Shown here one piece after another: positions 1-8,947 of a stretch of DNA of 64,000 nucleotides; the stretch's first letter is position 1; every line of letters starts with the position of its first letter. The notes under the pieces were generated by a model. The model ran no database searches, was not told the origin of the DNA, and worked only from the letters and a program-made list of their open reading frames with translations. Source of the stretch: an uncultured Eubacterium sp. GTDB lineage: Bacteria > Bacillota > Clostridia > Lachnospirales > Lachnospiraceae. The DNA is taken from assembly GCA_949959185.1 (NCBI GenBank), contig CATLIX010000005.1:33814-97813 (forward strand), written 5' to 3'. The translations under genes and the position numbers were made by a program.

Positions 1-2211
1 GGGCATCTGCTGCTCTAAAAGCCGCTGGATATCAATGGCGGCGTCCAGCGCTTCCTGGCTGCTGACCGTGAAAAATGCCGACAGCCCCGTGTCTTCAAAA
101 TGCTCCACCACCCCGTGATGGGTATTGATAGGTTCCACCAGCATGGACAGCACCCGGTTAATGTCTGTATAGACCTGCTCTGCGGACAAAAGGGCGCTCT
201 GCTTAGGGTAATCAATGGCATGGAGGGACAGAATCGTAAGTTCTCCCTTCATCTGGTCTCCCAGCCTTACATCCTGAATGGATTCCTTTCCCAAAAGCTC
301 CAGGATTTTTGCCGGAATAAATTTATAATAGCCGTCGGACATGCTTCTGATATCTTCCACATAATTTTCAAGCTCCAGAGACATCTGATTGAAGGCGGCA
401 GAGATATCCGCAACCTCATCGTGTCCATGTACTTCCATGGTGACGCCCAGTTCTCCGGCCGCCAGCTTCCCGGCGCACTCCTTCAATGTCTTTAAGGGCC
501 GCAGGAAAATATACAGAATCACCATCAGTACCACCGTCAGTATCAGCAAAAGGGTGGAAGACGCATTTTTCATATTCCACTGATAATACCATATCTGATA
601 ATCCATCATATTTCCGTCTGCGGAAACAACAAGGACTCCGTATTTCGTTCCATCGCCCAGAATAATAGGGATAAACTGATTATTCTGTCTTCCGCTCTGG
701 CTTTCCTCCATCTTATTTATCACTTCCCCGGTATCATAAGCCTGATAAACTGACTCGGCTACTTCCGAAGCATAGACCCATTCCACCGGAACGCCGCTGT
801 ATTCGGACATGGATTCCCTCACGTACAGCTGCCCTTCCTCATCTGCGTGTAAAACACTGTAAAGATACAGAGAAAGCTCCGAAACGCTTTTTCCGTTATT
901 GACGGCATGGTGGCTCAGCATCAGAGCCCGGTCTCCGGAAGGAAATTTCTCCGGGTTTGTCTCAATATTTTTCACAATATCTTCTTTGAGCACTTTGCCC
1001 AGGGCCGACAGGGACACCGTCTGAGTGTTCTCCAGCTGCTCCCGCATGGACTGTCCAATCCACTGCTCCAGAAAATGATCCATAACCAGAAGTCCCAGCA
1101 GGAAAATCAGGCACAGCCGCACCAGAACCGTCTGAAGATGGTATTTCACACGGGCCATCCAGTATACTCCCAGAAGGAACGCTGCCAGAAGGATTCCCCC
1201 ATATACCCATAACATCCGATGAAATACGGAATGATGTGAGAGGGAAATCTTCGCGATATCCTTATGGGTTCCGTCCTGATAAGAACAGATGGCCCGTTCT
1301 CCCTGTTCTTCTTCCACACCCGCGCAGAATCCTGAAGCGGTACAGTCCAGGCTTCGCAGCTTGCGGAAGGTGAAATCCGGGTAGTCTTCCCGGATATCTT
1401 CTCCGGAAAACAGAACCTGCGAGGTCTGTTCCTCCAAATCTATCTGTATCACGCAGTCGGAACCGTAATCCAGCACGTAAGCGTATTTTCCGTCATTTGC
1501 AAGAGCTTTGAACACGCCTTTTTTTCCGCTGATTCCCTGAATGTCCAGATAACGGTCTGTTCCCACCTCTTTGGCAAAAACCTCTCCTCCATAATCTGTC
1601 CACAGCAGAATTCCATTTCCGCTTAAGAAAAACTGGGCGTTCAGATACGGATATTCCAGAGGAATTTCATCCAGCTGCCTTCTCTCTCCCTGACGGTTCA
1701 GGGCAAACAGCCCGGCCGGCTCCTGGTTTTTCTCCGTATCCGGAATACCGATATAACAGAGTTCTCCATTCTGAATACACTGCACAGATATCCGACTGTA
1801 TACGCCTGTATCTTCTGTGATGTCATACTCCGTGTCTTCCAGCCTGCCATGGTCAAAATCACATTTATAGACTTTATTGCTGACCCCGTTCCAGAATTTC
1901 ACATTGGTTTCCTGAATTAACGCATAGGCGCTGCCTTCATCATCAAAAAAAATCTGGCGGATAATCTGGTACTGCTCCTTTTTATGCCGCCGGAAGGCAA
2001 TCATTTCCCCCTTTTTTCCGTTCGGGTCCGAGCGGATAATTTTCAGATTTTCGCTCTCTCCCCGGTCTACATAATACAGATATCCATCCTGCAGATGAAT
2101 CTGTTCGATATAATTTAATTTCACATTTTTCCCATAGAGGCTGGCCAGAAGAATCCCGGCCAGCGCGGCAATCACAATGCCCCAGATACCATACAAACTT
2201 TTTTTCTTCAT
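1..2211 (-). CDS. Membrane sensor with HAMP and cyclase-like domain (3' end outside window)
   Basis: An open frame of 737 codons runs from ATG 2211 off the left edge, with a GAGGAAAG ribosome binding site just upstream. Seen: a first membrane segment at about residues 7-24, a long exported region of beta-type segments rich in D, G and Y, two close membrane segments at about 332-352 and 358-378, a second sensor region, a fourth membrane segment near 553-573, a HAMP-like segment near 575-630, and from about 640 a region resembling the start of class III adenylate/guanylate cyclase domains. The first metal-binding Asp of that family appears replaced (LSLHAID), while a GVVEHFEDTG stretch matches the second metal site only loosely. 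It lies 27 nt downstream of the PAAR-like gene and is probably the end of the injection-system operon. I infer a signalling role; it may be a pseudocyclase. The C-terminus is not visible. Confidence 0.75.
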   Translation of the reverse strand, partial: MKKKSLYGIWGIVIAALAGILLASLYGKNVKLNYIEQIHLQDGYLYYVDRGESENLKIIRSDPNGKKGEMIAFRRHKKEQYQIIRQIFFDDEGSAYALIQETNVKFWNGVSNKVYKCDFDHGRLEDTEYDITEDTGVYSRISVQCIQNGELCYIGIPDTEKNQEPAGLFALNRQGERRQLDEIPLEYPYLNAQFFLSGNGILLWTDYGGEVFAKEVGTDRYLDIQGISGKKGVFKALANDGKYAYVLDYGSDCVIQIDLEEQTSQVLFSGEDIREDYPDFTFRKLRSLDCTASGFCAGVEEEQGERAICSYQDGTHKDIAKISLSHHSVFHRMLWVYGGILLAAFLLGVYWMARVKYHLQTVLVRLCLIFLLGLLVMDHFLEQWIGQSMREQLENTQTVSLSALGKVLKEDIVKNIETNPEKFPSGDRALMLSHHAVNNGKSVSELSLYLYSVLHADEEGQLYVRESMSEYSGVPVEWVYASEVAESVYQAYDTGEVINKMEESQSGRQNNQFIPIILGDGTKYGVLVVSADGNMMDYQIWYYQWNMKNASSTLLLILTVVLMVILYIFLRPLKTLKECAGKLAAGELGVTMEVHGHDEVADISAAFNQMSLELENYVEDIRSMSDGYYKFIPAKILELLGKESIQDVRLGDQMKGELTILSLHAIDYPKQSALLSAEQVYTDINRVLSMLVEPINTHHGVVEHFEDTGLSAFFTVSSQEALDAAIDIQRLLEQQMP

Positions 2212-2238
2212 TTTTCTTTCCTCAGAATCTGATTGTCT

Positions 2239-2622
2239 TTAAAGCTGCACGGTGGGGCAGCCCGAATTAGTAAACTGTATGATTCCTCCCCAGGCGCAGG
2301 TCAGCTTACACTGATCGTCCACCGCCGGCTTCCCGCCCACCAGCACCTGAGGAACTCCGGGAGCCCAGGGCCCCGCCGGAACCGGCGTACAGGGCATGGG
2401 CGTCAACACCCCCATGGCCGCGGCAGTAGCTGCGGCTACCGCGGGATTGGCCATGCTCTGGCACATCCCAAAGGGGGTAATATTTACAAAGGGCACGTTA
2501 TCTGCTATGGTTGCAAGGGGCATTGCCGACATGGTTTTTGCTGTGGGCAATACATTCAGTATGGATGGGGCCATGCCAAAGCTGCAGGACATGGACGCTC
2601 CTCCCGTCACACATAATCCCAT
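2239..2622 (-). CDS. PAAR-like spike-tip protein, DUF4280 family
   Basis: 127 aa from ATG 2622, which follows GGAGGAGTGAGG; an upstream in-frame ATG would overlap the preceding gene and lacks a good site. The sequence has the DUF4280 pattern: an early MSCSFGMAPS block, a central NITPFGMCQSMANP stretch, a run of Ala, then TPMPCTPVPAGPWAPG and a C-terminal WGGIIQFTNSG. Known of the family: PAAR-like proteins cap the tip of the contractile spike and sharpen it or carry cargo. It lies 5 nt after the 246-aa unknown gene and 27 nt before the sensor gene. Cys residues are conserved in positions that could bind a metal. I infer that it sits on the tip of the spike encoded by 15839-16618. Confidence 0.85.
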   Translation of the reverse strand: MGLCVTGGASMSCSFGMAPSILNVLPTAKTMSAMPLATIADNVPFVNITPFGMCQSMANPAVAAATAAAMGVLTPMPCTPVPAGPWAPGVPQVLVGGKPAVDDQCKLTCAWGGIIQFTNSGCPTVQL

Positions 2623-2627
2623 AATCC

Positions 2628-3368
2628 TCACTCCTCCAAAATATGATTTTCCTTCCCGGAAATAATTTCTGCCTTTCCGCATATCTCCTGTTCCGCAAAT
2701 TTGCAGGAATACTGCAGAACGCCTGTTTCCTGGGGAAGTTTTCCCAGCAAAAGATAAAATTCTCCCCTGTCGTCTGCAATGGCCCCCTGCGCCGGAAAAA
2801 GTATCGTATCTTTTTTCTGCCAGGAACCTGTCAGAGGCTGAAAAAGCTGAAAATATTCGTTATCTCCTTCCGAATATCTCATATGGAAATATTCCCCTGT
2901 CTGCTCCTGCCGCTTTCGGATATGCCAGAACGGACTTCGTATTCCTCTTTTCAGATAAAAGGAAATCTCTGCCTCTCCCTGTCTGTAATCCTGAAGCAGC
3001 CGGCAGCCTCTCTGTTCTTCTTCCAGGTAACACCGTACCAGACTTCCCGGCCTGGCCCTGCCCCGGACTGCAGTATCCCCCTCCTTCACCGGAAAAGCAG
3101 GAGAAGGATACAGCAGCACCTCTTCCACTTCTTTGCCGCCGTCAGCTTTCAGAATAAGTTTCCGGCGCTGGTAGACGGGGGACTCCACTTCTATTTCAAC
3201 TTCCGGGCTGTTCACATTCAGAAACAGAACATAGCCTCCTGCTTTCTTCTCCGTTGTTCCGCCGGACAGGGAATGAACCCGGATTTCCGCCGACACAGGC
3301 GTTCCGGTGAACATATCCCGAAACAGAACTGCTTTGGAAAGGCGGATGCTGGTTTCCTGTAATACCAT
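2628..3368 (-). CDS. Unknown protein of the injection-system operon
   Basis: 246 aa from ATG 3368, placed 7 nt after AAGGAG and one base after the stop of the DUF4255 gene, so the two are probably translationally coupled. I do not recognise a family. The N-terminal half (LFRDMFTGTPVSAEIRV, then alternating hydrophobic and charged stretches) looks like a small beta-sandwich, similar in character to carboxypeptidase-regulatory or Ig-like folds; the C-terminal half repeats a similar beta pattern (DTILFPAQGAIADDRGEFYLLL). No signal peptide, membrane segment or catalytic motif is visible. The position between the cap protein and the PAAR-like tip suggests a structural or adaptor role, or a cargo or its chaperone; this is inference. 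Confidence 0.7.
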   Translation of the reverse strand: MVLQETSIRLSKAVLFRDMFTGTPVSAEIRVHSLSGGTTEKKAGGYVLFLNVNSPEVEIEVESPVYQRRKLILKADGGKEVEEVLLYPSPAFPVKEGDTAVRGRARPGSLVRCYLEEEQRGCRLLQDYRQGEAEISFYLKRGIRSPFWHIRKRQEQTGEYFHMRYSEGDNEYFQLFQPLTGSWQKKDTILFPAQGAIADDRGEFYLLLGKLPQETGVLQYSCKFAEQEICGKAEIISGKENHILEE

Positions 3369-3369
3369 C

Positions 3370-3948
3370 TTATGACTCCTTTCCGGAATACCGGTAACTG
3401 ATTTCCCGTACCCGTTTTACAGACTTCACTCTGGTGGACTGCAGTTCCACAGGCCCTGCGGTATAATACAGCGACGTTCGGTAAGCTGCATTGGGTACGG
3501 TCCAGAGGCGTACCTTTTCCTCTGTTTCCAGCTCCAGCATCTGTATACGGATATTGGCATTTCCAGGCACATCAGTGGGTGCAAACGTATCCGAATCCAG
3601 AGCTGCTTTATCCCGGAAGGCCTGAATAATTTTACCCATAATCTGATGTTCCTGCACCGCCCGGTATTTTAAATCGCTCTGCAGATAAAGGGTAATCATA
3701 TAATACAGGGTCAGATATGTAGATGGATAACGCTGGGCATTCCTGTCGATATTGGCCATTTCATGGTCCTGAATGGAGGTATCCTCTCTCACGTCATAGA
3801 GCCACACCCCTACCGCGAAATCCCCGTGGTCTTCCGGAGAGCAGAGGCCAATCTGATCCGGACTGTTTAACAGTTCCGGAATCAGCGCTTCTTTCAGCAA
3901 TGTTATTATCCCGTTTCCCGTATCCGCAATTTTGGTATAATCTGACAT
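3370..3948 (-). CDS. DUF4255 protein, Afp16/Pvc16-like tube terminator (cap)
   Basis: 192 aa. The N-terminal region (TLLKEALIPELLNSPDQIGLCSPED, followed by VGVWLYDVRED) and the segment with YPSTYLTLYYMITLYL match the DUF4255 (Pvc16 N-terminal) family as I know it. In Afp and PVC particles this protein terminates the tube and caps the distal end of the contractile tail. It is near the usual size for stand-alone DUF4255 proteins. The start is the only ATG before the conserved part. It sits between the MORN-repeat gene (39 nt upstream) and the unknown 246-aa gene (1 nt downstream). Its position near the end of the operon, away from the sheath, differs little from other eCIS loci, where gene order varies. 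Confidence 0.85.
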   Translation of the reverse strand: MSDYTKIADTGNGIITLLKEALIPELLNSPDQIGLCSPEDHGDFAVGVWLYDVREDTSIQDHEMANIDRNAQRYPSTYLTLYYMITLYLQSDLKYRAVQEHQIMGKIIQAFRDKAALDSDTFAPTDVPGNANIRIQMLELETEEKVRLWTVPNAAYRTSLYYTAGPVELQSTRVKSVKRVREISYRYSGKES

Positions 3949-3987
3949 AATATCTCTCTTTTCTGTCTGAATTATGATTCCGAAATC

Positions 3988-6303
3988 TCATGTTCCTTCC
4001 GGAGTATCTGTATCTGAATCTTCCGGTTCCACCGGAGATTCCGCTGTCTCCACCTCCGGACTCTCCTCGTCTTCATCGTCATACTGGGTGCCTTCCGGAT
4101 CCGGAACCGTCAGAATACCGTTTTTAAACTGACCGCCTTCCAGAACCTTTCCCGTAGAGACTTCGTACCGAACTCCGTGGCCGTAATAAACCCCGTTGAT
4201 AAAATCACCTTTGTAAAGAAGGTTTCCATTCTCATCCCACAATTTACCGGATCCATAATACCTTCCTTTCAGAAATCCGCCGTCGTAAATGAGATTTCCG
4301 GTGGTAGTATGATACAGTTTTCCGGTTCCGTTGTACTGTCCCCGGTAGAATTCCCCATCATACACCAGCATTTCCGTGGCGGCATCCGTCAGCTTTCCGG
4401 CCCCCTGATACAGTCCGTCCGCAAAGGAACCGTCATAGATGAGCAGTTCTTTTTCCGTATCATAGAGTTTGCCCCTACCGTCATACTGATCCCCTTTAAA
4501 GGTACCGTCATACACCAGTTTTCCTTCCTCGTTAAAGGCTTTTCCAAGCCCTTCCCGTTTTCCCTGAACCCAGGCGCCGTCATACGTCAGATTCCCGTTT
4601 TCATCATAAAATTTTCCGGTTCCGTCATATGCTCCGTTAATCAGTCCTCCGTCATATACGAGATTCCCGTTTTCATAGAGTTTTCCTTTCCCTTCATATT
4701 TACCTTTGACAAACTCCCCTTTGTACAGGGTATTTCCATCCACATCATAGGAAGTCCCGGCGCCTTCCTTTTCCCCGTTAATAAAGCTGCCTTCATATAT
4801 AAGAGCTCCTTTATTGTGGACTTCTTCCGGTTCCGCTGCGTCATCTGCGGCAGATTCGCTTTCGGAAGTTTCGCTCTTGGAAGTTTCGCCTCCATCATCT
4901 GAAAGTGTTCCGCCATTTTCCGCGCCTGCGGTGCTTCCGTTTTCAGAGGTTTCGGCTCCGCCGCCTTCGTTCTCCGCTGCATTTCTTCCGTTTCCGGAGG
5001 TTCCGGCTCCGTTTTCTGTTGTGCCGGAACTGCTGTTTCCATTTCCGCTTCCGGAATTTTCCGCTCCGCTTCCGGAGCTGCTGTTCCCGCTTTCAGCCCC
5101 TCCTGCCTGATTCCCGGTTGCACTTCCATTTGCCGGTTTACTGCCTCTGGCTTCAGAACTCCCGCCTGTCTTACTGTCTGCTCCGCCTCCGGAGCTTTCT
5201 CCTGCTCCGTTTCCGGCTTCTTCTCCGGAGTTCTCCCCTTCTCCATTATTTCCGGTCCCGGCAGGTTCGCTGGCATAGAGTTTTCCTTCTCCTTCATAGA
5301 CATCATTGACAAAATCACCCTCATAGGCAACATTGCCGTTCTCATCATATTCCGTACCGGAACCTTCTTTTTTCCCGTCTACGAAATCTCCGTCATACAC
5401 AAGGGCCCCGTCTTCATAGAGTTTTCCTTCCCCTTCGTATGCCCCGTCTCCGTTGACCGTTCCGTCATAAAGGACATTCCCTTCCTCATCCTCCAGAACA
5501 ACAGCCTGCAGTTCCGGCTCTCCGTCCTCGAAGTTTCCCTGGGCAACCACATTTCCCTCTTCATCGTAAAGGGTTCCTTTGCCTTCTTTTTCTCCCCTGG
5601 CAAAGGTTCCCACATATTCTTCCTGGCCATTGGGAAAATAAAGGGTTCCGTTCCCCTCGTAAAGACCGTTTTTGAAATCTCCTTTATATTTCAGCTTTCC
5701 TGCCTCATCGTAGAGAAATCCCTGGCCGTCATACTGATTCAGCAGAAAAGTGCCTTTATAACAGAGAACATCCGTATTTTCATAGTACAGCTCTCCCTCA
5801 CCGGAATAAGCCTCCATCTCAAAATTCCCCTCATACAGCAAGGCTCCCGTGTAGGTATAAAGCTGTCCTTTTCCATTGATGCGACCTTCCTCCATCTCTC
5901 CTTTGAAAATCAGCGTTCCGTCTTCCTGAGACACCAGCTCTACCTTACCGCTGTAACCCACCATTTCATGGGAATTTATCACCATAGTTTTTGTAAAAAA
6001 CTGTGAGACCAGAATGGGATGCAACAATTTCACATACAAAACCGGAAGAACGGCTGACAGCAGCAGAATCACATATACCATCCTTTTCAGCACATAGTAA
6101 TGGCCGAAAGAAAAATAGTCCCCGATTGTCCGCTCTTTTTTCTTTTTTTTCTGATTGATTCCTTTACGGACGTCACTCAGAACTTTTGAAGAAAAGGATT
6201 CCGGGCTGACCATCCGCTTCGCTTTGCGGAATGCCACCTGAAACGGCGCTGTTAAAATATGTGACAGCCTCCTGGCTGTACGTCCAATCAGTCCGCCCTG
6301 CAT
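3988..6303 (-). CDS. Single-pass membrane protein with MORN repeats
   Basis: 771 aa from ATG 6303, 8 nt after GGAGGG. Residues 1-74 are basic (with a run of Lys near 52-57), residues 75-92 form one membrane segment, and most of the rest is made of about 19 MORN-type repeats of the form YxGxFxxGxYxGxGxLY. The repeats are split by a low-complexity linker at about residues 345-496 rich in Gly, Ser, Glu, Ala and Asn. By the positive-inside rule the N-terminus should be cytoplasmic and the repeats outside the membrane. MORN repeats in other proteins bind membranes or partner proteins. The gene is in the middle of the injection-system operon, directly after the pseudokinase-like membrane protein gene. 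I infer an anchoring or docking role; no eCIS homologue is known to me. Confidence 0.85.
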   Translation of the reverse strand: MQGGLIGRTARRLSHILTAPFQVAFRKAKRMVSPESFSSKVLSDVRKGINQKKKKKERTIGDYFSFGHYYVLKRMVYVILLLSAVLPVLYVKLLHPILVSQFFTKTMVINSHEMVGYSGKVELVSQEDGTLIFKGEMEEGRINGKGQLYTYTGALLYEGNFEMEAYSGEGELYYENTDVLCYKGTFLLNQYDGQGFLYDEAGKLKYKGDFKNGLYEGNGTLYFPNGQEEYVGTFARGEKEGKGTLYDEEGNVVAQGNFEDGEPELQAVVLEDEEGNVLYDGTVNGDGAYEGEGKLYEDGALVYDGDFVDGKKEGSGTEYDENGNVAYEGDFVNDVYEGEGKLYASEPAGTGNNGEGENSGEEAGNGAGESSGGGADSKTGGSSEARGSKPANGSATGNQAGGAESGNSSSGSGAENSGSGNGNSSSGTTENGAGTSGNGRNAAENEGGGAETSENGSTAGAENGGTLSDDGGETSKSETSESESAADDAAEPEEVHNKGALIYEGSFINGEKEGAGTSYDVDGNTLYKGEFVKGKYEGKGKLYENGNLVYDGGLINGAYDGTGKFYDENGNLTYDGAWVQGKREGLGKAFNEEGKLVYDGTFKGDQYDGRGKLYDTEKELLIYDGSFADGLYQGAGKLTDAATEMLVYDGEFYRGQYNGTGKLYHTTTGNLIYDGGFLKGRYYGSGKLWDENGNLLYKGDFINGVYYGHGVRYEVSTGKVLEGGQFKNGILTVPDPEGTQYDDEDEESPEVETAESPVEPEDSDTDTPEGT

Positions 6304-6327
6304 ATTACATCCCTCCTGCCTGAACTG

Positions 6328-7212
6328 TTATTTCTTCACGTGCCCGGTTTCCTGAATTTCCAGGGTTCCGATTTTCTGAAAGGAAATTCCTTTTTCTGAC
6401 AACACCGGATTGGGCAGCGTCAGCAGCAGATACAAAGCCGCCGAGCCAATTAAAAGAGTCGCCAGCACCGCCCGGATTTTCGGAAAGATTTTCTTAAGCC
6501 CCTCCCAGGCACGCCACCAGATTCTTCCTGGCTTTAACTCCTGCTGTTCGCTTTTTGTGAGCACCGACTCACAGATATTGTCATAGACCACGTAACTGTC
6601 CCAGAGATAAACAAAATGTCCTTCTTCCATATCCCTGGCAAATTTCATCAGCTCTCTGGAACTTTTCTGTTCCAGCTCCCTGGAAAACATCTCCTGCACC
6701 AGGCCGCTGACCCGGCTGATACAGTCTTTTTCCTGTACCTGCCAGTAGTAATCCACTTCCGTAAAAAAATAATTAAACCGGACGCTCAGATCCTCTCCCA
6801 CCACAATATTGTCTTTCCGCAGCACTTCATACAGAAAACACTCCGGCATATTCAGGAGAAAAATCTGTGCAAAAATATTTTTCATCAGCTGCAGACGTTC
6901 CATCAGATTATAATTGCCCTGTTCCATGGCCTGCTGCAGCGTTCTTCCATCCGCATGGCTGAACACAATATAATATTTGCCGTCCGCATTAAAGCTGGTC
7001 TGAAAATCCTTAAAGGTATAGTTGACATTATTTCTGGTAGTGACCGGCACCAGCTTTCTGGCCAGCTCCATATCACTGACGCAGGCAACCGTATACCTGG
7101 TATCCTCTGCTCCGGAAACACCGCAGGCAACGTACAGATCAATGGCCCCGGAACCAGTGGTCTTGATTTTTGAAATCAGCTCATACTGTTCATCCTGAAA
7201 CTTAAGTACCAT
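6328..7212 (-). CDS. Pseudokinase-like protein with C-terminal membrane segment
   Basis: 294 aa from ATG 7212, 7 nt after the stop of the preceding gene; an alternative GTG at 7233 would overlap that gene. The first 210 residues look like a degenerate protein-kinase-type fold: a beta-rich N-lobe, a helical stretch (MERLQLMKNIFAQIF), then a short strand-turn (LSVRFNYFFTEVDYY) where a kinase catalytic loop would be, without the catalytic Asp motifs. A membrane segment follows near residues 243-263 and a short tail ends the protein. The layout resembles EssB/YukC of type VII secretion, though I cannot show homology. With the MORN protein downstream it makes a pair of membrane proteins inside an injection-system operon. 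Function unknown; a membrane-anchoring scaffold is plausible. Confidence 0.7.
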   Translation of the reverse strand: MVLKFQDEQYELISKIKTTGSGAIDLYVACGVSGAEDTRYTVACVSDMELARKLVPVTTRNNVNYTFKDFQTSFNADGKYYIVFSHADGRTLQQAMEQGNYNLMERLQLMKNIFAQIFLLNMPECFLYEVLRKDNIVVGEDLSVRFNYFFTEVDYYWQVQEKDCISRVSGLVQEMFSRELEQKSSRELMKFARDMEEGHFVYLWDSYVVYDNICESVLTKSEQQELKPGRIWWRAWEGLKKIFPKIRAVLATLLIGSAALYLLLTLPNPVLSEKGISFQKIGTLEIQETGHVKK

Positions 7213-7219
7213 ATCTGTC

Positions 7220-8947
7220 TCACTCTTTCTCACGTACCACTACAAAGGTTGACGCCTGCACCTGAGGATAAGCCATGCTGGAAACGGAAATCTGGAAAAT
7301 ACTTGCAGTCTCCGGCGCAGTATACTTTCCGTTTTTGTCAATGGTTCCGCCGTTGCGGTCTCTGACGCTCCACTGAAGCCGCTCGTCCGTAAATCCTTCC
7401 AGAACTGCGGTAAATGCAATGCTGTCCCCGGTAAATACATTGGGATTATCCGGCTGTATGTAGATACGTTTTTTCCTGGCTGATTCTGATTTGCGTATTT
7501 CATTGCGCAATGCGGTCCAGTGCACCCGCACCAGTTTTGCGCTGCTGTTTCGGATAATTTTCAGGCCGATTTCAAAGGTTCCCATAGAAGGCTCCAGCCT
7601 TGCCCCCAGAGAAGCCGCAAATCCATATTTATCCTGAAACAGGGAAGCATCCCCGAATACCATCTGAGACTCGCCGGCAAATCCGTTGTCCACTTCATAG
7701 CCAAGGTCGATGGTCACCGGACCGAAGCCCAGCCCGTGTACAATTTCATCGGAATACAGCACTTCCCCCGGCCTCATATGGCTCACATCAAAGACCACGT
7801 CGCCATAGACAGTTTTCAGGGGCTTTTTCTCTTCCTGCTCTTTCCGGTTTTCTGTTTCCCGCAGTTCTGCTTCCTTCAGCCTTTTCACATCCTCCGTCAG
7901 CCTTCCAATCATGGCTGCGGAAATCTCCGTATGCATGATTTTCTGCTCAAAGGGCAATGGATCAATCCGCTCAATCAGACAGACGTCTCCGGCCCTTACC
8001 ACATAAATCTTTGCCAGATAAATGCCCTGCTGAAAGGTATTTCCCACGATATAATCCATGGCTGTTTTATAATATTCCTCCTGCATGGAATCATAAATAT
8101 CCTGGTCGCTGATCCGGACACGATTCACACAGGGACCGGCCTCATCGTACTCCCGGCCTCCCATCTGCAGTTTAAAGCTGCCGCTGACCAGTGCGGCCTC
8201 CGCCTGCACGTTGCTGACACAGGCTGCTTTCAGGGGAATTTCCATCTGGTATTTTCCTGTTTTCTCCCAGTCCTCCTCCCGGAAAGAAACATGAACCCGG
8301 TTTCCCTCTCCATTTGTGAGAAACGAAAGCTCCAGCTCGTACTCAAAGGACAGTTCCTGCTGCCCCGTATATTCCACCTCAATCCGCAGAACCGTGTCTT
8401 TTCCCAGTTCCGGAAATCTGGGCAGTATCTGAGAAATCTTTATATCCTGTCCCTGGTAAACAATCTGGCAGTCCTCATAGAGACGGGCAGGAGAAAAGGC
8501 TTCCCGCTCCGGCTCCTCCTGGGTCACAAACAGCCGGTACCCCTCTTTGTATTTGTTGTATTCACTGCTGTCCCGTCCCATGGTTCCGGTCACGTTATGC
8601 ATAAGTTCTGCGGCTTCTTCCTGATATTCCAGACACAGGTAATAAAAATCTCCTTCCTGGTCTCCCCCATAACCTTCCAGCTCCGTAATTCTGCGCACCG
8701 CCGGTTCATCCAACACGATTTCCCGGCCGGCAAAATCCAGTGCCAGTCCCCGTTCTACCGATATGCTTTCATCGTCTACTTCCACCACGCCCAGTCCGCA
8801 GACCACACCGGAGCCAAAAAGGAAACGGTTGACCGTCCTGCGCTTATCGTTAAAATATTTCTGCTCTGTTTCAAAATCTTCCACGGACAGCAGCTTCCCA
8901 TAAAAATACCGATTCCTTTCAAATGGAAAGCTCTTCAAATTCTTCAT
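7220..8947 (-). CDS. eCIS baseplate-associated protein with FYGKLL motif
   Basis: 575 aa. The start chosen is ATG 8947 because AGGAGGAA lies 9 nt upstream and the conserved part (FPFERNRYFYGKLLSVEDF, then NDKRRTVNRFLFGSGVVCGL) begins immediately after; the gene overlaps the tail protein I gene by 29 nt. I recall this N-terminal pattern from proteins next to tail protein I in other eCIS loci, where their role is not settled. The middle is beta-rich, a Glu/Lys-rich helix lies near residues 355-385, and the last 90 residues look like an Ig-like bacterial domain (PNVFTGDSIAFTAVLEG ... KYTAPETAS). It may form part of the baseplate edge or carry fibre or receptor contacts; that is inference from position. 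Confidence 0.75.
   Translation of the reverse strand: MKNLKSFPFERNRYFYGKLLSVEDFETEQKYFNDKRRTVNRFLFGSGVVCGLGVVEVDDESISVERGLALDFAGREIVLDEPAVRRITELEGYGGDQEGDFYYLCLEYQEEAAELMHNVTGTMGRDSSEYNKYKEGYRLFVTQEEPEREAFSPARLYEDCQIVYQGQDIKISQILPRFPELGKDTVLRIEVEYTGQQELSFEYELELSFLTNGEGNRVHVSFREEDWEKTGKYQMEIPLKAACVSNVQAEAALVSGSFKLQMGGREYDEAGPCVNRVRISDQDIYDSMQEEYYKTAMDYIVGNTFQQGIYLAKIYVVRAGDVCLIERIDPLPFEQKIMHTEISAAMIGRLTEDVKRLKEAELRETENRKEQEEKKPLKTVYGDVVFDVSHMRPGEVLYSDEIVHGLGFGPVTIDLGYEVDNGFAGESQMVFGDASLFQDKYGFAASLGARLEPSMGTFEIGLKIIRNSSAKLVRVHWTALRNEIRKSESARKKRIYIQPDNPNVFTGDSIAFTAVLEGFTDERLQWSVRDRNGGTIDKNGKYTAPETASIFQISVSSMAYPQVQASTFVVVREKE

Noticed and set aside
4800..5350. Short open frames within the low-complexity part of the MORN gene on both strands
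   Set aside because: Compositional shadows of the Ser/Gly/Glu linker; no independent signals.
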